38,410 nucleotides of DNA from Bacteroidales bacterium UBA3742 (lineage in GTDB: Bacteria > Bacteroidota > Bacteroidia > Bacteroidales > Paludibacteraceae): assembly GCA_002371785.1 (NCBI GenBank), contig DFGU01000097.1, positions 1-38,410 on the forward strand. The letters are read 5' to 3'. The notes beneath the pieces were generated by a model, which was given only the letters and a program-made list of their open reading frames with translations, was not told the origin of the DNA and did not search any database. Positions 7,932-16,007 of this stretch are shown one piece after another (position 1 is the first letter of the stretch; each line of letters begins with the position of its first letter). The position numbers and the translations under genes were made by a program.

Positions 7932-8351
7932 ATGGAAATATCCGGAAAAATTATACAAGTACTCCCGCTTCAGACGGGCGTAGCAAAGAATAGTGGTAAC
8001 CCTTGGCAGTCGCAGTCGTACGTGCTGGAGACCCAGGAACAGTACCCCAAGAAGGTGTGCTTCGAGGTGTTCGGCGAGCAGCGCATCAAGGAGAACCCGT
8101 GTCAACTGGACGACCTGGTAACGGTTTCGTTCGATATCGAGAGCCGTGAGTTCAACGGTCGTTGGTACACCTCGGTACGTGCTTGGCGCGTACAGCAGGG
8201 TATCGTAGAGGCCGCTCCGGCTGAGGGTGTACAGGCTCCGCAAGCTGCCGCTCCGCAAGCAGCTCCTGCTGCGGCTGCTCCGGCCGAGGAAGCACCGGTG
8301 CAACCCTTTGATCCGACAGTGGACGACAACACCACCGATCTGCCCTTCTGA
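7932..8351 (+). CDS. DUF3127 single-stranded-DNA-binding-like protein
   Basis: A 139-aa protein. Residues 1-90 form a small OB-fold-like domain (MEISGKIIQVLPLQTG... VCFEVFGEQRI... NGRWYTSVRAWRV) that I recognise as DUF3127. This is followed by an Ala/Pro/Gln-rich linker (about 95-125) and an acidic tail ending TTDLPF. The layout, OB fold then disordered linker then acidic tip, copies SSB, whose DDDIPF tail recruits repair enzymes. Single-stranded DNA binding is inferred. Its TGA stop overlaps the ATG of the next gene, so the two are translationally coupled. Confidence 0.85.
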   Translation: MEISGKIIQVLPLQTGVAKNSGNPWQSQSYVLETQEQYPKKVCFEVFGEQRIKENPCQLDDLVTVSFDIESREFNGRWYTSVRAWRVQQGIVEAAPAEGVQAPQAAAPQAAPAAAAPAEEAPVQPFDPTVDDNTTDLPF

Positions 8352-9331
8352 TGGCTTGGTTGCGTAGATATTGGTGGACCCTACTCATCCTCGCTTTGCT
8401 TGCGTGCGGCGCTGCGTTATGCGCCGTACGCTGGCGGGCGTGGTTCGGTATGCCTGCCGAACCCGAGTGGAACGACTCGATACGCAGCTACCGCTTCCAT
8501 TGCTTCGGCGATGACTCGGTGCCGGGCTTCACGCGTGAGGGCGACTGCTGGCAGGATACCCTGATGCCCGATACGCTCGACATCCTGCTCTTGGGCGACA
8601 TCCACAGCGGCCTGACACATGCCGACTACGATAGTATGGCTACGCGGCTGCCCCACCTGGACTGTTATGCCCAGTTGGGCGACTGGCTCGAACGCGGCTA
8701 CCGCTACTATGAGCAGCAACTCTATAGCGAGCTGGCGGGTACGCGGCTGGACTCCATCCCCGTGCTGACCTGCCCGGGAAATCATGAGTACATGAAGGAC
8801 GTGCATCGCACCCTCTCGCCCGTATGGGCCGGTATGTTCCGCCATCCGCTGAACGGTCCGCTGGAGATGCAGGGTACGACCTACTACGTCGATTTCCCCG
8901 GTTTGCGCTTCATCGTGATTGATACGCAGAAGTTGCGGTTCATTCGCCACTATACGCGTCTCAATGTATGGTTGACACGGGTGCTGCAGGAGGCAGGCGA
9001 CCGTTATACCGTCGTCATGATGCATCATCCTGTCTATAGCAACACCAAAGGGCGCGCCAACGTGGGCGTCTATCTGAGTTGTCTGCATCCGCTCAGCCGG
9101 GCCGACCTGGTCTTCTCGGGCCATGACCACCAGTACGCACGTCAGTTGCCCTTTGTGGCGATGACTACGTGCGAGACGTATCACGAACCTAAGTTCGACC
9201 ACTACCACCAGCGTCAGGGCATGGGAGGTAAGTACTACGTACGCCTCATGCTCTACAACGACACGCTGCATATGCGCACCTATCAACTCTCGTCAGGTGA
9301 GCTATACGACGAGTGCGAGATCGCTCGTTAA
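8351..9331 (+). CDS. Membrane-anchored calcineurin-like metallophosphoesterase
   Basis: A 326-aa protein with one N-terminal membrane segment (about residues 8-28), then a metallophosphoesterase domain carrying all metal-binding signatures: DILLLGDIHSG, QLGDWLERG, CPGNHEY, MMHHPVY and SGHDHQYAR. It probably acts outside the cytoplasmic membrane on an unknown phosphoester. The start overlaps the previous stop by one base (TGATG). Its TAA and the recO TAA on the other strand share the palindrome TTAA at 9328-9331. Confidence 0.87.
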   Translation: MAWLRRYWWTLLILALLACGAALCAVRWRAWFGMPAEPEWNDSIRSYRFHCFGDDSVPGFTREGDCWQDTLMPDTLDILLLGDIHSGLTHADYDSMATRLPHLDCYAQLGDWLERGYRYYEQQLYSELAGTRLDSIPVLTCPGNHEYMKDVHRTLSPVWAGMFRHPLNGPLEMQGTTYYVDFPGLRFIVIDTQKLRFIRHYTRLNVWLTRVLQEAGDRYTVVMMHHPVYSNTKGRANVGVYLSCLHPLSRADLVFSGHDHQYARQLPFVAMTTCETYHEPKFDHYHQRQGMGGKYYVRLMLYNDTLHMRTYQLSSGELYDECEIAR

Positions 9332-9921
9332 TCGAAAATCTCCGTCAGGATATCCAGCGAACTAAGCGGGCGCCAACTGTCCACATGCTCGGCATAGTAG
9401 GCACATAATTGGCGCAGCTGTTCCTGGCGCTGTGCCCGGCTCTCGGGCATCACGGTGAGCAGCGGGTGCTGCTCGGCATCGATGGCAAAGCCCAGTTGTT
9501 CGGCCAAGCCTATCATGGTGCGTAGATGCACATTCTCGGGATCGGGCGCTTGATCCAGGTCGCGGACCGCACGGCTCAAATAGTCGAACATCGGCTCGTC
9601 CTGCATCGGCAGCGAGAGGGTATGCGATATGAGTTCGCTCAGAAAGAGGGCCACCGTCTGGCGCCGGATATCGGTCTGCGTCTGGGTGGGGGTATAGAGC
9701 AAGGTGGCCTGCTCCACGGTAGGCAACTGGCCCCCGCGACCCTCACGCACCGTGAGTTCTACCAGCGAGAAAGGGGCATACACCCCGGCGCGCTTCCTAC
9801 GGCTGCCCACACCATATAGAAGGAACGCGGCGCGCCCGCTTGCGCGCGTGTATGCGTGCAAGATATGGGCCCGGTCGGAATGCGGACGTAGTTGCAGGAT
9901 GATGGCCGTGGTTGTGAACAT
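9328..9921 (-). CDS. recO: DNA repair protein RecO (short form)
   Basis: RecO helps load RecA on SSB-coated DNA in the RecFOR pathway. The start at 9921 (MFTTTAIILQLRPHSDRAHILHAYT) is the normal OB-domain N-terminus and lies about 20 nt after the predicted transcript start. The OB domain (YGVGSRRKRAGVYAPFSLVELTVREG) and the helical domain (LFLSELISHTLS) are clear, and it ends in a normal SLDILTEIF motif. At 197 aa it is shorter than the usual roughly 240: the middle segment that carries the extra or zinc-binding part in other RecO proteins is missing. Probably still functional. Confidence 0.85.
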   Translation of the reverse strand: MFTTTAIILQLRPHSDRAHILHAYTRASGRAAFLLYGVGSRRKRAGVYAPFSLVELTVREGRGGQLPTVEQATLLYTPTQTQTDIRRQTVALFLSELISHTLSLPMQDEPMFDYLSRAVRDLDQAPDPENVHLRTMIGLAEQLGFAIDAEQHPLLTVMPESRAQRQEQLRQLCAYYAEHVDSWRPLSSLDILTEIFD

Positions 9922-9946
9922 GCCGTTTTGTGTCTGTTTGCGGGTG

Positions 9947-9954
9947 CAAAGATA
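9947..9954 (-). promoter_or_regulatory. -7 box of recO
   Basis: TATCTTTG on the minus strand, followed by GCACCC. The -33 position (about 9975-9978) falls in the GTCGAAA heptamers and reads CTTT, a poor match to TTTG. Confidence 0.65.
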
Positions 9955-9970
9955 CAAAAAAAAAAGGAAA

Positions 9971-9991
9971 GTCGAAAGTCGAAAGTCGAAA
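9971..9991. repeat. GTCGAAA heptamer array over the recO -33 region
   Basis: Three exact copies of GTCGAAA (9971-9977, 9978-9984, 9985-9991). This is the same heptamer as in the array after the DUF6242 gene and in front of tig. Its place suggests copy number could tune recO transcription. Confidence 0.85.
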
Positions 9992-10018
9992 TTTTTGAAA
10001 ATTTTTTAAAAAAGCAGT

Positions 10019-10126
10019 ATTTCGAGGGCACCGACACGCAAGCGTCCCACCTCGAAACGAACAAGAACTTTCATTCAAATACGTAATTTCGAGGGCACCG
10101 ACACGCAAGCGTCCCACCTCGAAATT
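10019..10126. repeat. Pair of identical hairpins (REP-like)
   Basis: Two copies (10019-10057 and 10085-10126) of the same palindromic element. The outer arms are AATTTCGAGG and CCTCGAAATT (perfect in the second copy), and the shared core contains GCACCGACACGCAAGCGTCC. The copies are in direct orientation, 67 bp apart, between recO and rpmH. The arrangement resembles a REP doublet. Together with the two flanking promoters this accounts for most of the 412-bp gap. Confidence 0.8.
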
Positions 10127-10210
10127 CCGTTCGCACTTTCGTGCAAACAGCCCCTATTTTGCAAAAAAATACACAATTATGCGCGCATATTGAATTTTTT
10201 TTGCAAAATA

Positions 10211-10242
10211 TTTGCGTATTTGAAAAATTTGTAGTAATTTTG
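10211..10242 (+). promoter_or_regulatory. rpmH promoter
   Basis: TTTG at 10211-10214 (extended as TTTGCGTAT), 20 bp, then TAATTTTG at 10235-10242. This leaves a leader of about 85 nt before rpmH. Confidence 0.8.
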
Positions 10243-10333
10243 CACCCGCTTTTCGCCTCTACGAAAACTGAGGGGCGGATTTTTTATCGCTAACTCGTCC
10301 TCGTGAGAGGGCATTAAATAGACAATAAACACT

Positions 10334-10492
10334 ATGAAACGTACATTTCAACCCTCGCAGCGTAAGCGTCGCAACAAGCACGGCTTCCTGGAGCGTATGG
10401 CTACTGCCAACGGCCGCCGCGTACTGGCAGCACGTCGTGCAAAAGGACGTAAGAAACTTACTGTAGCAGACGAAGGTCGCCACAAATTTTAA
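10334..10492 (+). CDS. rpmH: Ribosomal protein L34
   Basis: A 52-aa basic protein, MKRTFQPSQRKRRNKHGFLERMATANGRR and on to KGRKKLTVADEGRHKF, matching L34 through the invariant KRTFQPS...KHGFRxRM pattern. It is part of the large ribosomal subunit. It has its own promoter and an 85-nt leader, and is followed by a hairpin terminator or attenuator before rbfA. The dnaA, rnpA and yidC neighbours found beside rpmH in many bacteria are absent. Confidence 0.97.
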   Translation: MKRTFQPSQRKRRNKHGFLERMATANGRRVLAARRAKGRKKLTVADEGRHKF

Positions 10493-10524
10493 GGCATCGC
10501 CTTCCTCACGGTAGTAATGAAATA

Positions 10525-10552
10525 GGGAAAAGAGACGCAGGTCTCCTTTCCC
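10525..10552 (+). terminator. Hairpin after rpmH
   Basis: Arms GGGAAAAGAGAC (10525-10536) and GTCTCCTTTCCC (10541-10552), one mismatch, loop GCAG, then a weakly T-rich stretch (GAATTTTGTT). Likely a partial terminator that lowers transcription into rbfA. Confidence 0.7.
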
Positions 10553-10585
10553 GAATTTTGTTAATAGTATAAACAGAGACAAATT

Positions 10586-10921
10586 ATGGAGTCAACACGT
10601 CAACATAAGATCGCGCGCCTGATACAAAAGGACATGAGCGACATCCTGCTGCGTTATGCCCGTACGCTGCACGGCACCCTGATCTCGGTGAGTGAGGTGC
10701 GCGTGTCGCCCGACCTGTCGATAGCGCATATCTACGTATCCGTCTTCCCGCAGGACCGGGTGGCGGAGACCATGCAGCAGATCGAGGACAATGCGCATAA
10801 ACTGCGTGGCGAACTGGGTCAACTGGAGCGTCATCAGTTGCGCATCATCCCCGAACTGCGTTTCCACCTGGACGAGACGATCGACCGACTGGAGCATATC
10901 GACGAACTGCTGAAACGGTAA
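10586..10921 (+). CDS. rbfA: Ribosome-binding factor A
   Basis: A small KH-fold protein that assists late 30S assembly and 16S rRNA 5'-end maturation. The 111 aa open with MESTRQHKIARLIQKDMSDIL; the family core VRVSPDLSIAHIYVSVFP and the C-terminal RIIPELRFHLDETIDRLEHIDELL are intact. It sits between rpmH and a LolC/E-type permease, two bases before the permease start. The rbfA-permease pairing is common in Bacteroidetes. Confidence 0.95.
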   Translation: MESTRQHKIARLIQKDMSDILLRYARTLHGTLISVSEVRVSPDLSIAHIYVSVFPQDRVAETMQQIEDNAHKLRGELGQLERHQLRIIPELRFHLDETIDRLEHIDELLKR

Positions 10922-10923
10922 GG

Positions 10924-12147
10924 ATGCGTCTGGCCTGGCACATAGCATGGCGCTACCTCTTCTCCCGGAAGCGGGTGAACGCAATCAATATCGTATCCGG
11001 CGTCTCGGCTGCTGCGGTAGCCGTCGTGTCGGCTGCGATGATATGCGTGCTGAGCGTGATGAACGGCTTTGGCGACGTGATCCAGCATATGTTCTCGCAG
11101 TTTGACCCCCAGCTCAAGGTGGTGGCCACGTCGGGAACACCCTTTCGCACCGATGCCCCGGAGATACGCGAGCTGCGTGCATGCAGCGAGGTGAGCTACC
11201 TCTCGGAGGTGGTGGAGAACACGGCCCTGGTGCGCTACGGCGACAAGCAGACGCCGGCGCAACTGATGGGTGTGGACTCGGTCTTTGCCCGGGCTACCCG
11301 GATCGATTCCATTCTCACCGACGGCGAGTTCTGCGTCCGCGACGAAGGCGACTTTGAGCGCACGGTGCTGGGACGCGGCCTGGCCGGTACGCTGGGCGTA
11401 GGTGCCCATTTTCAAGAACCCCTCTATATCTATGCCCCCAAGCGGGTGGGACGTATCAACATGATGCGACCGGATAAGAGTCTCAAGCGCGAACATGCAT
11501 TTATAGCCGGTACGTTTGCCGTGAATCAGGTGCAGTATGACGACCACGTCATGCTGGTGTCGCTGCCGCTGGTAAGACGGCTGTATGAGTACGACAGCCT
11601 GACGGTGACCTCGCTCCACCTGCGGCTTCAGGACGGCGCCAACGAGAAGCGTGTACAGCGCGAGCTGCAAGAGCTGCTGGGCGCAGACTACCGCGTACTC
11701 AACCGCTATGAGCAGCAGGAGGATTTCTTCCGCATGTTCGGCGTAGAGAAACTGCTGACAGCGCTGCTGCTGGTATTCATTCTGCTGGTAGCCAGCTTTA
11801 ATATCATCTCATCGCTCACGATGCTCATCCTGGACAAGCAGGACGATATCCGCATCCTCAGTCACCTTGGGGCTACGCCCGCTCAGATACGTCGTATCTT
11901 CTTGCTGGAAGGCTGGTTGATCAGTCTGCTGGGCGCGCTGGTAGGACTGGTGCTGGGTGTCGGACTCTGTCTCATACAGCAGCACTACGGCCTGCTCAAG
12001 TTGGGTTCGGGTGAGGATTATATCCTCTCAGCCTATCCGGTGTTGCTCAGTTGGAGCGACGTTGTGATGGTGATGGCCGTGGTAGTCGTGCTGGGATTTG
12101 CGGCAGCGTGGTACCCTGCAAAGAAGTCGTTGGCCGTTGGTCGTTAG
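10924..12147 (+). CDS. LolC/LolE-type ABC transporter permease
   Basis: A 407-aa inner-membrane permease of the MacB/FtsX superfamily, likely for releasing lipoproteins towards the outer membrane. It has the N-terminal motif WRYLFSRKRVNAINIVSGVS with the first membrane helix, a large periplasmic domain (about 60-270), then three C-terminal helices with the conserved LDKQDDIRILSHLGATPAQIRRIFLLEG coupling segment. The ATPase partner is not in this window. The last residues (SLAVGR) and the TAG stop are encoded by the heptamer array at 12124-12153. Confidence 0.9.
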   Translation: MRLAWHIAWRYLFSRKRVNAINIVSGVSAAAVAVVSAAMICVLSVMNGFGDVIQHMFSQFDPQLKVVATSGTPFRTDAPEIRELRACSEVSYLSEVVENTALVRYGDKQTPAQLMGVDSVFARATRIDSILTDGEFCVRDEGDFERTVLGRGLAGTLGVGAHFQEPLYIYAPKRVGRINMMRPDKSLKREHAFIAGTFAVNQVQYDDHVMLVSLPLVRRLYEYDSLTVTSLHLRLQDGANEKRVQRELQELLGADYRVLNRYEQQEDFFRMFGVEKLLTALLLVFILLVASFNIISSLTMLILDKQDDIRILSHLGATPAQIRRIFLLEGWLISLLGALVGLVLGVGLCLIQQHYGLLKLGSGEDYILSAYPVLLSWSDVVMVMAVVVVLGFAAAWYPAKKSLAVGR

Positions 12148-12153
12148 TCGTTC
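12124..12153 (+). repeat. Heptamer array forming the permease C-terminus
   Basis: AAGTCGT, TGGCCGT, TGGTCGT, TAGTCGT: 7-bp units overlapping the end of the permease gene. The third and fourth units supply Gly-Arg-stop. The spelling is nearly that of the xerD array at 13563-13597. Confidence 0.85.
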
Positions 12154-12156
12154 GAA

Positions 12157-12678
12157 ATGAATATGAAGAAATACTGGATAATATTTTTGATACTTCCCTT
12201 GCTGGTAGCGTGCAATCGGAACAACCCGACGCAGCGAATTGTGGCGCCGCGGGAATATACGACGGCCTATGTCGGCCTGCATGGGCATTGCTACGACTCC
12301 ATACCACAGGCCGTGGTCTCGCTCGACCTCTATAGCGAGGGCCTCGTGCTCGACTCCACCCACCGCATGCAAGGCTCGGGTTACAACCTCTATTTCTCCG
12401 ATATGTTTGTGGATAGCCTGCTGGAAGCCGGTACGTACCGACAGGACACCACCGGCGCACGCCTGACCTACCTGCCCGGACGCGACTACGAGGGCATACC
12501 CTCCGGCGCCTACCTGCTGCAGGTAAATGAGGGGCAGCTGACCCAGATTCAGTTGATCGACTCCGGCATGGTCGTGGTGCGTGATACCCTGGACGGCCAG
12601 ACCGATATACAATGTACGCTCTACTACGGGCGGCAACGCTACGATGCCCATTTCCAAGGGGCACTCACCATAGAATAG
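12157..12678 (+). CDS. Hypothetical lipoprotein
   Basis: A 173-aa protein with a lipoprotein signal peptide (MKKYWIIFLILPLLVAC, cysteine near residue 19). A start at the second Met (12163) is equally possible. The mature part has alternating hydrophobic strands and looks like a small all-beta domain; I do not recognise the family. It starts 9 bp after the permease stop and ends one base before xerD, so it is part of the rbfA operon. A link to lipoprotein transport is possible from position only. Confidence 0.75.
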   Translation: MNMKKYWIIFLILPLLVACNRNNPTQRIVAPREYTTAYVGLHGHCYDSIPQAVVSLDLYSEGLVLDSTHRMQGSGYNLYFSDMFVDSLLEAGTYRQDTTGARLTYLPGRDYEGIPSGAYLLQVNEGQLTQIQLIDSGMVVVRDTLDGQTDIQCTLYYGRQRYDAHFQGALTIE

Positions 12679-12679
12679 T

Positions 12680-13579
12680 ATGAGTGATCTGCGACGCGAA
12701 TATAGGATGTATCTCAAGATGGAACGGGGACTCTCGGAGAACACCGTTCTGGCCTATGATCGCGACCTGGATAAGCTGTTTGCCTATTTCGACCAACGGG
12801 GCATAGAGCCCGTACACGCTACGCTGGAACAACTGCGCGAATTCATACAGACCACCTTCTCCGTGGCCACCAACAGTCGTACGCAGGCCCGCGTGGTAGC
12901 CGGGGTTAGGTCGTTCTACCGCTTTCTGCTGTATCATAACTACCTGGAGCAAGACCCCTCCGAACTGCTGGAGAGTCCGCGTAAGGAACTGCATCTACCC
13001 GAGGTGCTGACCGTAGAGGAGATCGACCGCATTGTGGCGGCGATCGACCTAAGCTCCAACGAGGGGCACCGCAACCGTGCTATCATCGAGATGCTCTACG
13101 GTAGCGGCCTGCGCGTAAGCGAACTGGTCAACCTCAAACTCAGCAATATATACTATCAGGAGCACTATATGCTCATCGAAGGCAAAGGGGCCAAGCAACG
13201 ACTGGTACCTATCTCGCCCGTAGCGGAAGAGTGGTTCGGCTACTGGTTGCAGGAGCGTGCACAGTGGCCCATCAAGCCCGGCGCCGAGGACTATGCCTTT
13301 CTCAATCGGCGAGGTGCACCGCTCACCCGCGTCATGGTGTTCACCATCATCAAGCGGCTGTGCCTGGATGCCGGTATCCGCAAGAATATATCGCCCCATA
13401 CGTTGCGGCATTCGTTTGCCACGCATATGCTGCAGAACGGTGCCGACCTGCGTATCATCCAACAACTACTTGGGCACGAAGATATCTCCACCACAGAGAT
13501 ATACACCCACGTCGAGGTGCAAGACCTCAGGCGGGCTATCCTACAATACCATCCGGCGAACAAAGTCGTTGGTCGTTAG
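12680..13579 (+). CDS. xerD: Tyrosine recombinase, XerC/XerD type
   Basis: A 299-aa site-specific recombinase of the type that resolves chromosome dimers at dif. The N-terminal SAM-like core-binding domain (residues 1-100) contains ENTVLAYDRDL. The catalytic domain has Arg in GSGLRVSEL (about 145), HTLRHSFATHML (about 238-249) with His and Arg, LLGHEDISTTEIYTHV with His and the nucleophile Tyr near 275. Its length and operon position argue for a housekeeping Xer and not an integrase; XerC versus XerD cannot be settled. Its final VVGR-stop is encoded by a heptamer array. Confidence 0.9.
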   Translation: MSDLRREYRMYLKMERGLSENTVLAYDRDLDKLFAYFDQRGIEPVHATLEQLREFIQTTFSVATNSRTQARVVAGVRSFYRFLLYHNYLEQDPSELLESPRKELHLPEVLTVEEIDRIVAAIDLSSNEGHRNRAIIEMLYGSGLRVSELVNLKLSNIYYQEHYMLIEGKGAKQRLVPISPVAEEWFGYWLQERAQWPIKPGAEDYAFLNRRGAPLTRVMVFTIIKRLCLDAGIRKNISPHTLRHSFATHMLQNGADLRIIQQLLGHEDISTTEIYTHVEVQDLRRAILQYHPANKVVGR

Positions 13580-13597
13580 TCGTTGGTCGTTAGACAA
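13563..13597 (+). repeat. Heptamer array spanning the xerD stop to the next start
   Basis: AAGTCGT, TGGTCGT, TAGTCGT, TGGTCGT, TAGACAA: five exact 7-bp units. The xerD stop (TAG, 13577-13579) is inside unit 3, and the ATG of the next gene begins at the last base of unit 5. The array fills the whole junction. Confidence 0.9.
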
Positions 13598-15921
13598 TGA
13601 GAAAACAAATTTGGATCATAGTGCTGCTGATGCTATCGCTACCGATGTGGGGCGAGGAGACGATCATCGTCGGTGAGGTGTACTCCGAACTGACGGGGGC
13701 ACCTATCGGTGGGGTGAATGTTCATTTTCGTGGCACCAAGATAGGTGCGGCTACGGATGAGACCGGTACCTTTGTGCTGCGCGTCGATCTGCGCGCCAAG
13801 ATGCAACTGGTCTTCTCGGCCGTAGGCTACCATACCCAGCGCTATGAGATAGAACCCGGCACGATGGCCGGCATACAGGTGGTGATGAAAGAACGCGTAT
13901 CCATGTTGGAGGAGGTGTTGGCCATCCCGGGCGAGAATCCCGCCATCCCGCTGCTGGCCCAGATACGGGCCCATCGGGCGGAGAACGACCGTATGCTGCT
14001 CCAGGGGCAGACCGAACTGAAGCGTACGCGCGAACTGTACGTCTCGCATATCCGTCGCCGCCACCTGCAGAAAGCCCTTTGGCGGTCGGTGGCCTCCGGA
14101 CTGGTGATGCAGGCCGATAGCACCTATCTGCTACCGCTCTACCGCGAGACGCAGTCGTTCCGGGCGCAGGGACAACAGTTCATCCCCGCCAACGACCGGC
14201 AGACCCAGGCACTCATCCTAAGCGAGACCGACTACTCGGCTCTGCTCTCAATCCGGGGCAACCTGAATTTCTACGCCACCACCGTCTCGCTCATGGATCA
14301 TCCCTTCGTCTCGCCCCTGGCGGCGAATGGCGGCACCTACTACAAGTACTACCTGGCCGACTCGGTCCAGACCGAGACAGGCAAGCATTATATCCTCCAT
14401 TTCCGCACCCGCAACCCCTATTATGCCACCTTCGACGGCACCATGACCGTGGACTCCGCCACGTATGCCATCCGCGAGATAGAGGCTACCGTACCTGCGC
14501 AGACCAACGTCAACTACCTAAGCAACCTGCATATCCATCAGCAGTTTGCCGAGAACCACTGCCTGGAGGAAGAGCATATATCGGCCCTGCTGGATTTTGC
14601 CGTCAAGACCGATACGAGTCATATATTCCCTACGGTGCTCATCGAGCATACGATGCGGGCCCGGGCGTATGACGAGCAGCCGGTGGCGATCGCTGATAGT
14701 ATCCCAACCGAAGAGGCCTCGTCGCCCATGGACTCGCTCATGCAGACGCCGCTGGTGCGCACCGCCACCTGGATAGCCACCATCGCCATGACGGGCTATA
14801 TACCTACCGGAACGTGCGTCGATTTCGGTCATGTACAGGAAATCCTGCAAGTCAACCGTCAGGAGGGTGTCCACCTGGGACTACCGCTCCGCACCAACGA
14901 GCGACTCTGGCGAAACGTGTCGCTGGAGGCCGCGATAGGCTACGGCTTTAAAGACCGACGGCTCAAGGGCTTGGGACGCGTCAGTTGGCAATTGCCGACG
15001 TTGCGCCGCAACATCCTCAGGTTGGAATACCAGGATCATTATGTCTGGACCGAGGTGGACGATTTCTCGCGCCTGATGCGTGAGAACAGTGCCGGTCTCA
15101 AGCTGATGGACTTTACCTCGTATGCCTTCGAGGCACTCTATCGCGACACTTTCTGCCGCAATACCGCCATGTTGCAACGTCAGGCACAACTCTACTGGGA
15201 GGCTGACTGGAGCGATATGCTGGAGACGCATAGCTACCTGCGCGTAGGATGGCAGGACGACTACCGCTACCAGTCGCTCAGCTTCATCGCCCGTCTGGGC
15301 TGGGGCGAACAGAAGCACGACGGCTATTTCCGTCGCCGCTATAGTTATAGCGATCGCTATCCGGTGCTGTACCTTGGTGCGGAGGCCGGCGCTTATACGC
15401 GTGGTGAGGCACGCAACCGACTCTATGCCCACCTGCGACTGATGCTCACCCAGCATGCCTCGCTGGGTATGGGCGGTACGCTGGAATATACTCTGCAGGC
15501 CGGATGGATCTTCGGACAGGTGCCGAGTCCGATGCTTTGGCAGGCTTCGGGCAACCAGGGCTACGGCTACGATCCCTATCGCTTCACGCTCCTGCATAAC
15601 GGTGAACTGACGGCCGACCGATACGTGGCGCTCCATACCGAGTGGAACGGACGAGGCATACTCTTCAACCTCATACCGGGTGTACGCTACCTGCGTCTGC
15701 GCGAGCTGGTGGAAGCCAAGGTGGCCTACGGCTATCTGAGCGACCGCCAGGAACTGAAGCTCAGCCGACCGCATCAGGTATATGCCGAGGTGGGGGTCGG
15801 CATAGGCAATATATTTCGAGTATGCGACCTCTACTCCGTCTGGCGACTGACGCCCGACCTGCAGACCGAGGCGCCTAACCCACGCTGGTCGATGCGCTTC
15901 CGAATCCATCTGGGACTATAG
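13597..15921 (+). CDS. DUF5686 outer-membrane protein
   Basis: A 774-aa protein: signal peptide (residues 1-19), a carboxypeptidase-regulatory-like beta-sandwich (about 22-95: VGEVYSELTGAPIGGVNVHFRGTKIGAATDETGTFVLRV), then a long region ending in many amphipathic strands and a terminal aromatic-hydrophobic strand (WSMRFRIHLGL), as in outer-membrane barrels. The pattern matches DUF5686, common in Bacteroidetes and of unknown function; the barrel is not a TonB-dependent receptor because no plug domain is visible. It ends the rbfA operon and converges on glgP across a strong terminator. Confidence 0.87.
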   Translation: MRKQIWIIVLLMLSLPMWGEETIIVGEVYSELTGAPIGGVNVHFRGTKIGAATDETGTFVLRVDLRAKMQLVFSAVGYHTQRYEIEPGTMAGIQVVMKERVSMLEEVLAIPGENPAIPLLAQIRAHRAENDRMLLQGQTELKRTRELYVSHIRRRHLQKALWRSVASGLVMQADSTYLLPLYRETQSFRAQGQQFIPANDRQTQALILSETDYSALLSIRGNLNFYATTVSLMDHPFVSPLAANGGTYYKYYLADSVQTETGKHYILHFRTRNPYYATFDGTMTVDSATYAIREIEATVPAQTNVNYLSNLHIHQQFAENHCLEEEHISALLDFAVKTDTSHIFPTVLIEHTMRARAYDEQPVAIADSIPTEEASSPMDSLMQTPLVRTATWIATIAMTGYIPTGTCVDFGHVQEILQVNRQEGVHLGLPLRTNERLWRNVSLEAAIGYGFKDRRLKGLGRVSWQLPTLRRNILRLEYQDHYVWTEVDDFSRLMRENSAGLKLMDFTSYAFEALYRDTFCRNTAMLQRQAQLYWEADWSDMLETHSYLRVGWQDDYRYQSLSFIARLGWGEQKHDGYFRRRYSYSDRYPVLYLGAEAGAYTRGEARNRLYAHLRLMLTQHASLGMGGTLEYTLQAGWIFGQVPSPMLWQASGNQGYGYDPYRFTLLHNGELTADRYVALHTEWNGRGILFNLIPGVRYLRLRELVEAKVAYGYLSDRQELKLSRPHQVYAEVGVGIGNIFRVCDLYSVWRLTPDLQTEAPNPRWSMRFRIHLGL

Positions 15922-15954
15922 GATGCAGGATGTATGATGTATAAAGTATGATAA
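15920..15954 (+). repeat. Heptamer run after the DUF5686 gene
   Basis: AGGATGC, AGGATGT, ATGATGT, ATAAAGT, ATGATAA: five 7-bp units starting inside the TAG stop codon and ending at the terminator hairpin. Confidence 0.75.
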
Positions 15955-15987
15955 AAGAGCACTCTCGTTGCGTGAGAGTGCTCTTTT
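15953..15987. terminator. Bidirectional terminator
   Basis: Perfect 14-bp stem, AAAAGAGCACTCTC (15953-15966) and GAGAGTGCTCTTTT (15974-15987), loop GTTGCGT. It has T-runs in both directions and separates the convergent DUF5686 and glgP genes. Confidence 0.92.
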
Positions 15988-16007
15988 CGTATATGCCGGT
16001 CGGTGGA

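Noticed and set aside
10211..10492. Replication origin near rpmH
   Set aside because: dnaA, rnpA and yidC are not adjacent, and no cluster of DnaA boxes was seen; rpmH is often elsewhere in Bacteroidetes.
12680..13579. Integrase of a mobile element
   Set aside because: The length, motifs and place in the rbfA operon fit a housekeeping Xer recombinase; no tRNA, attachment site or element genes are next to it.
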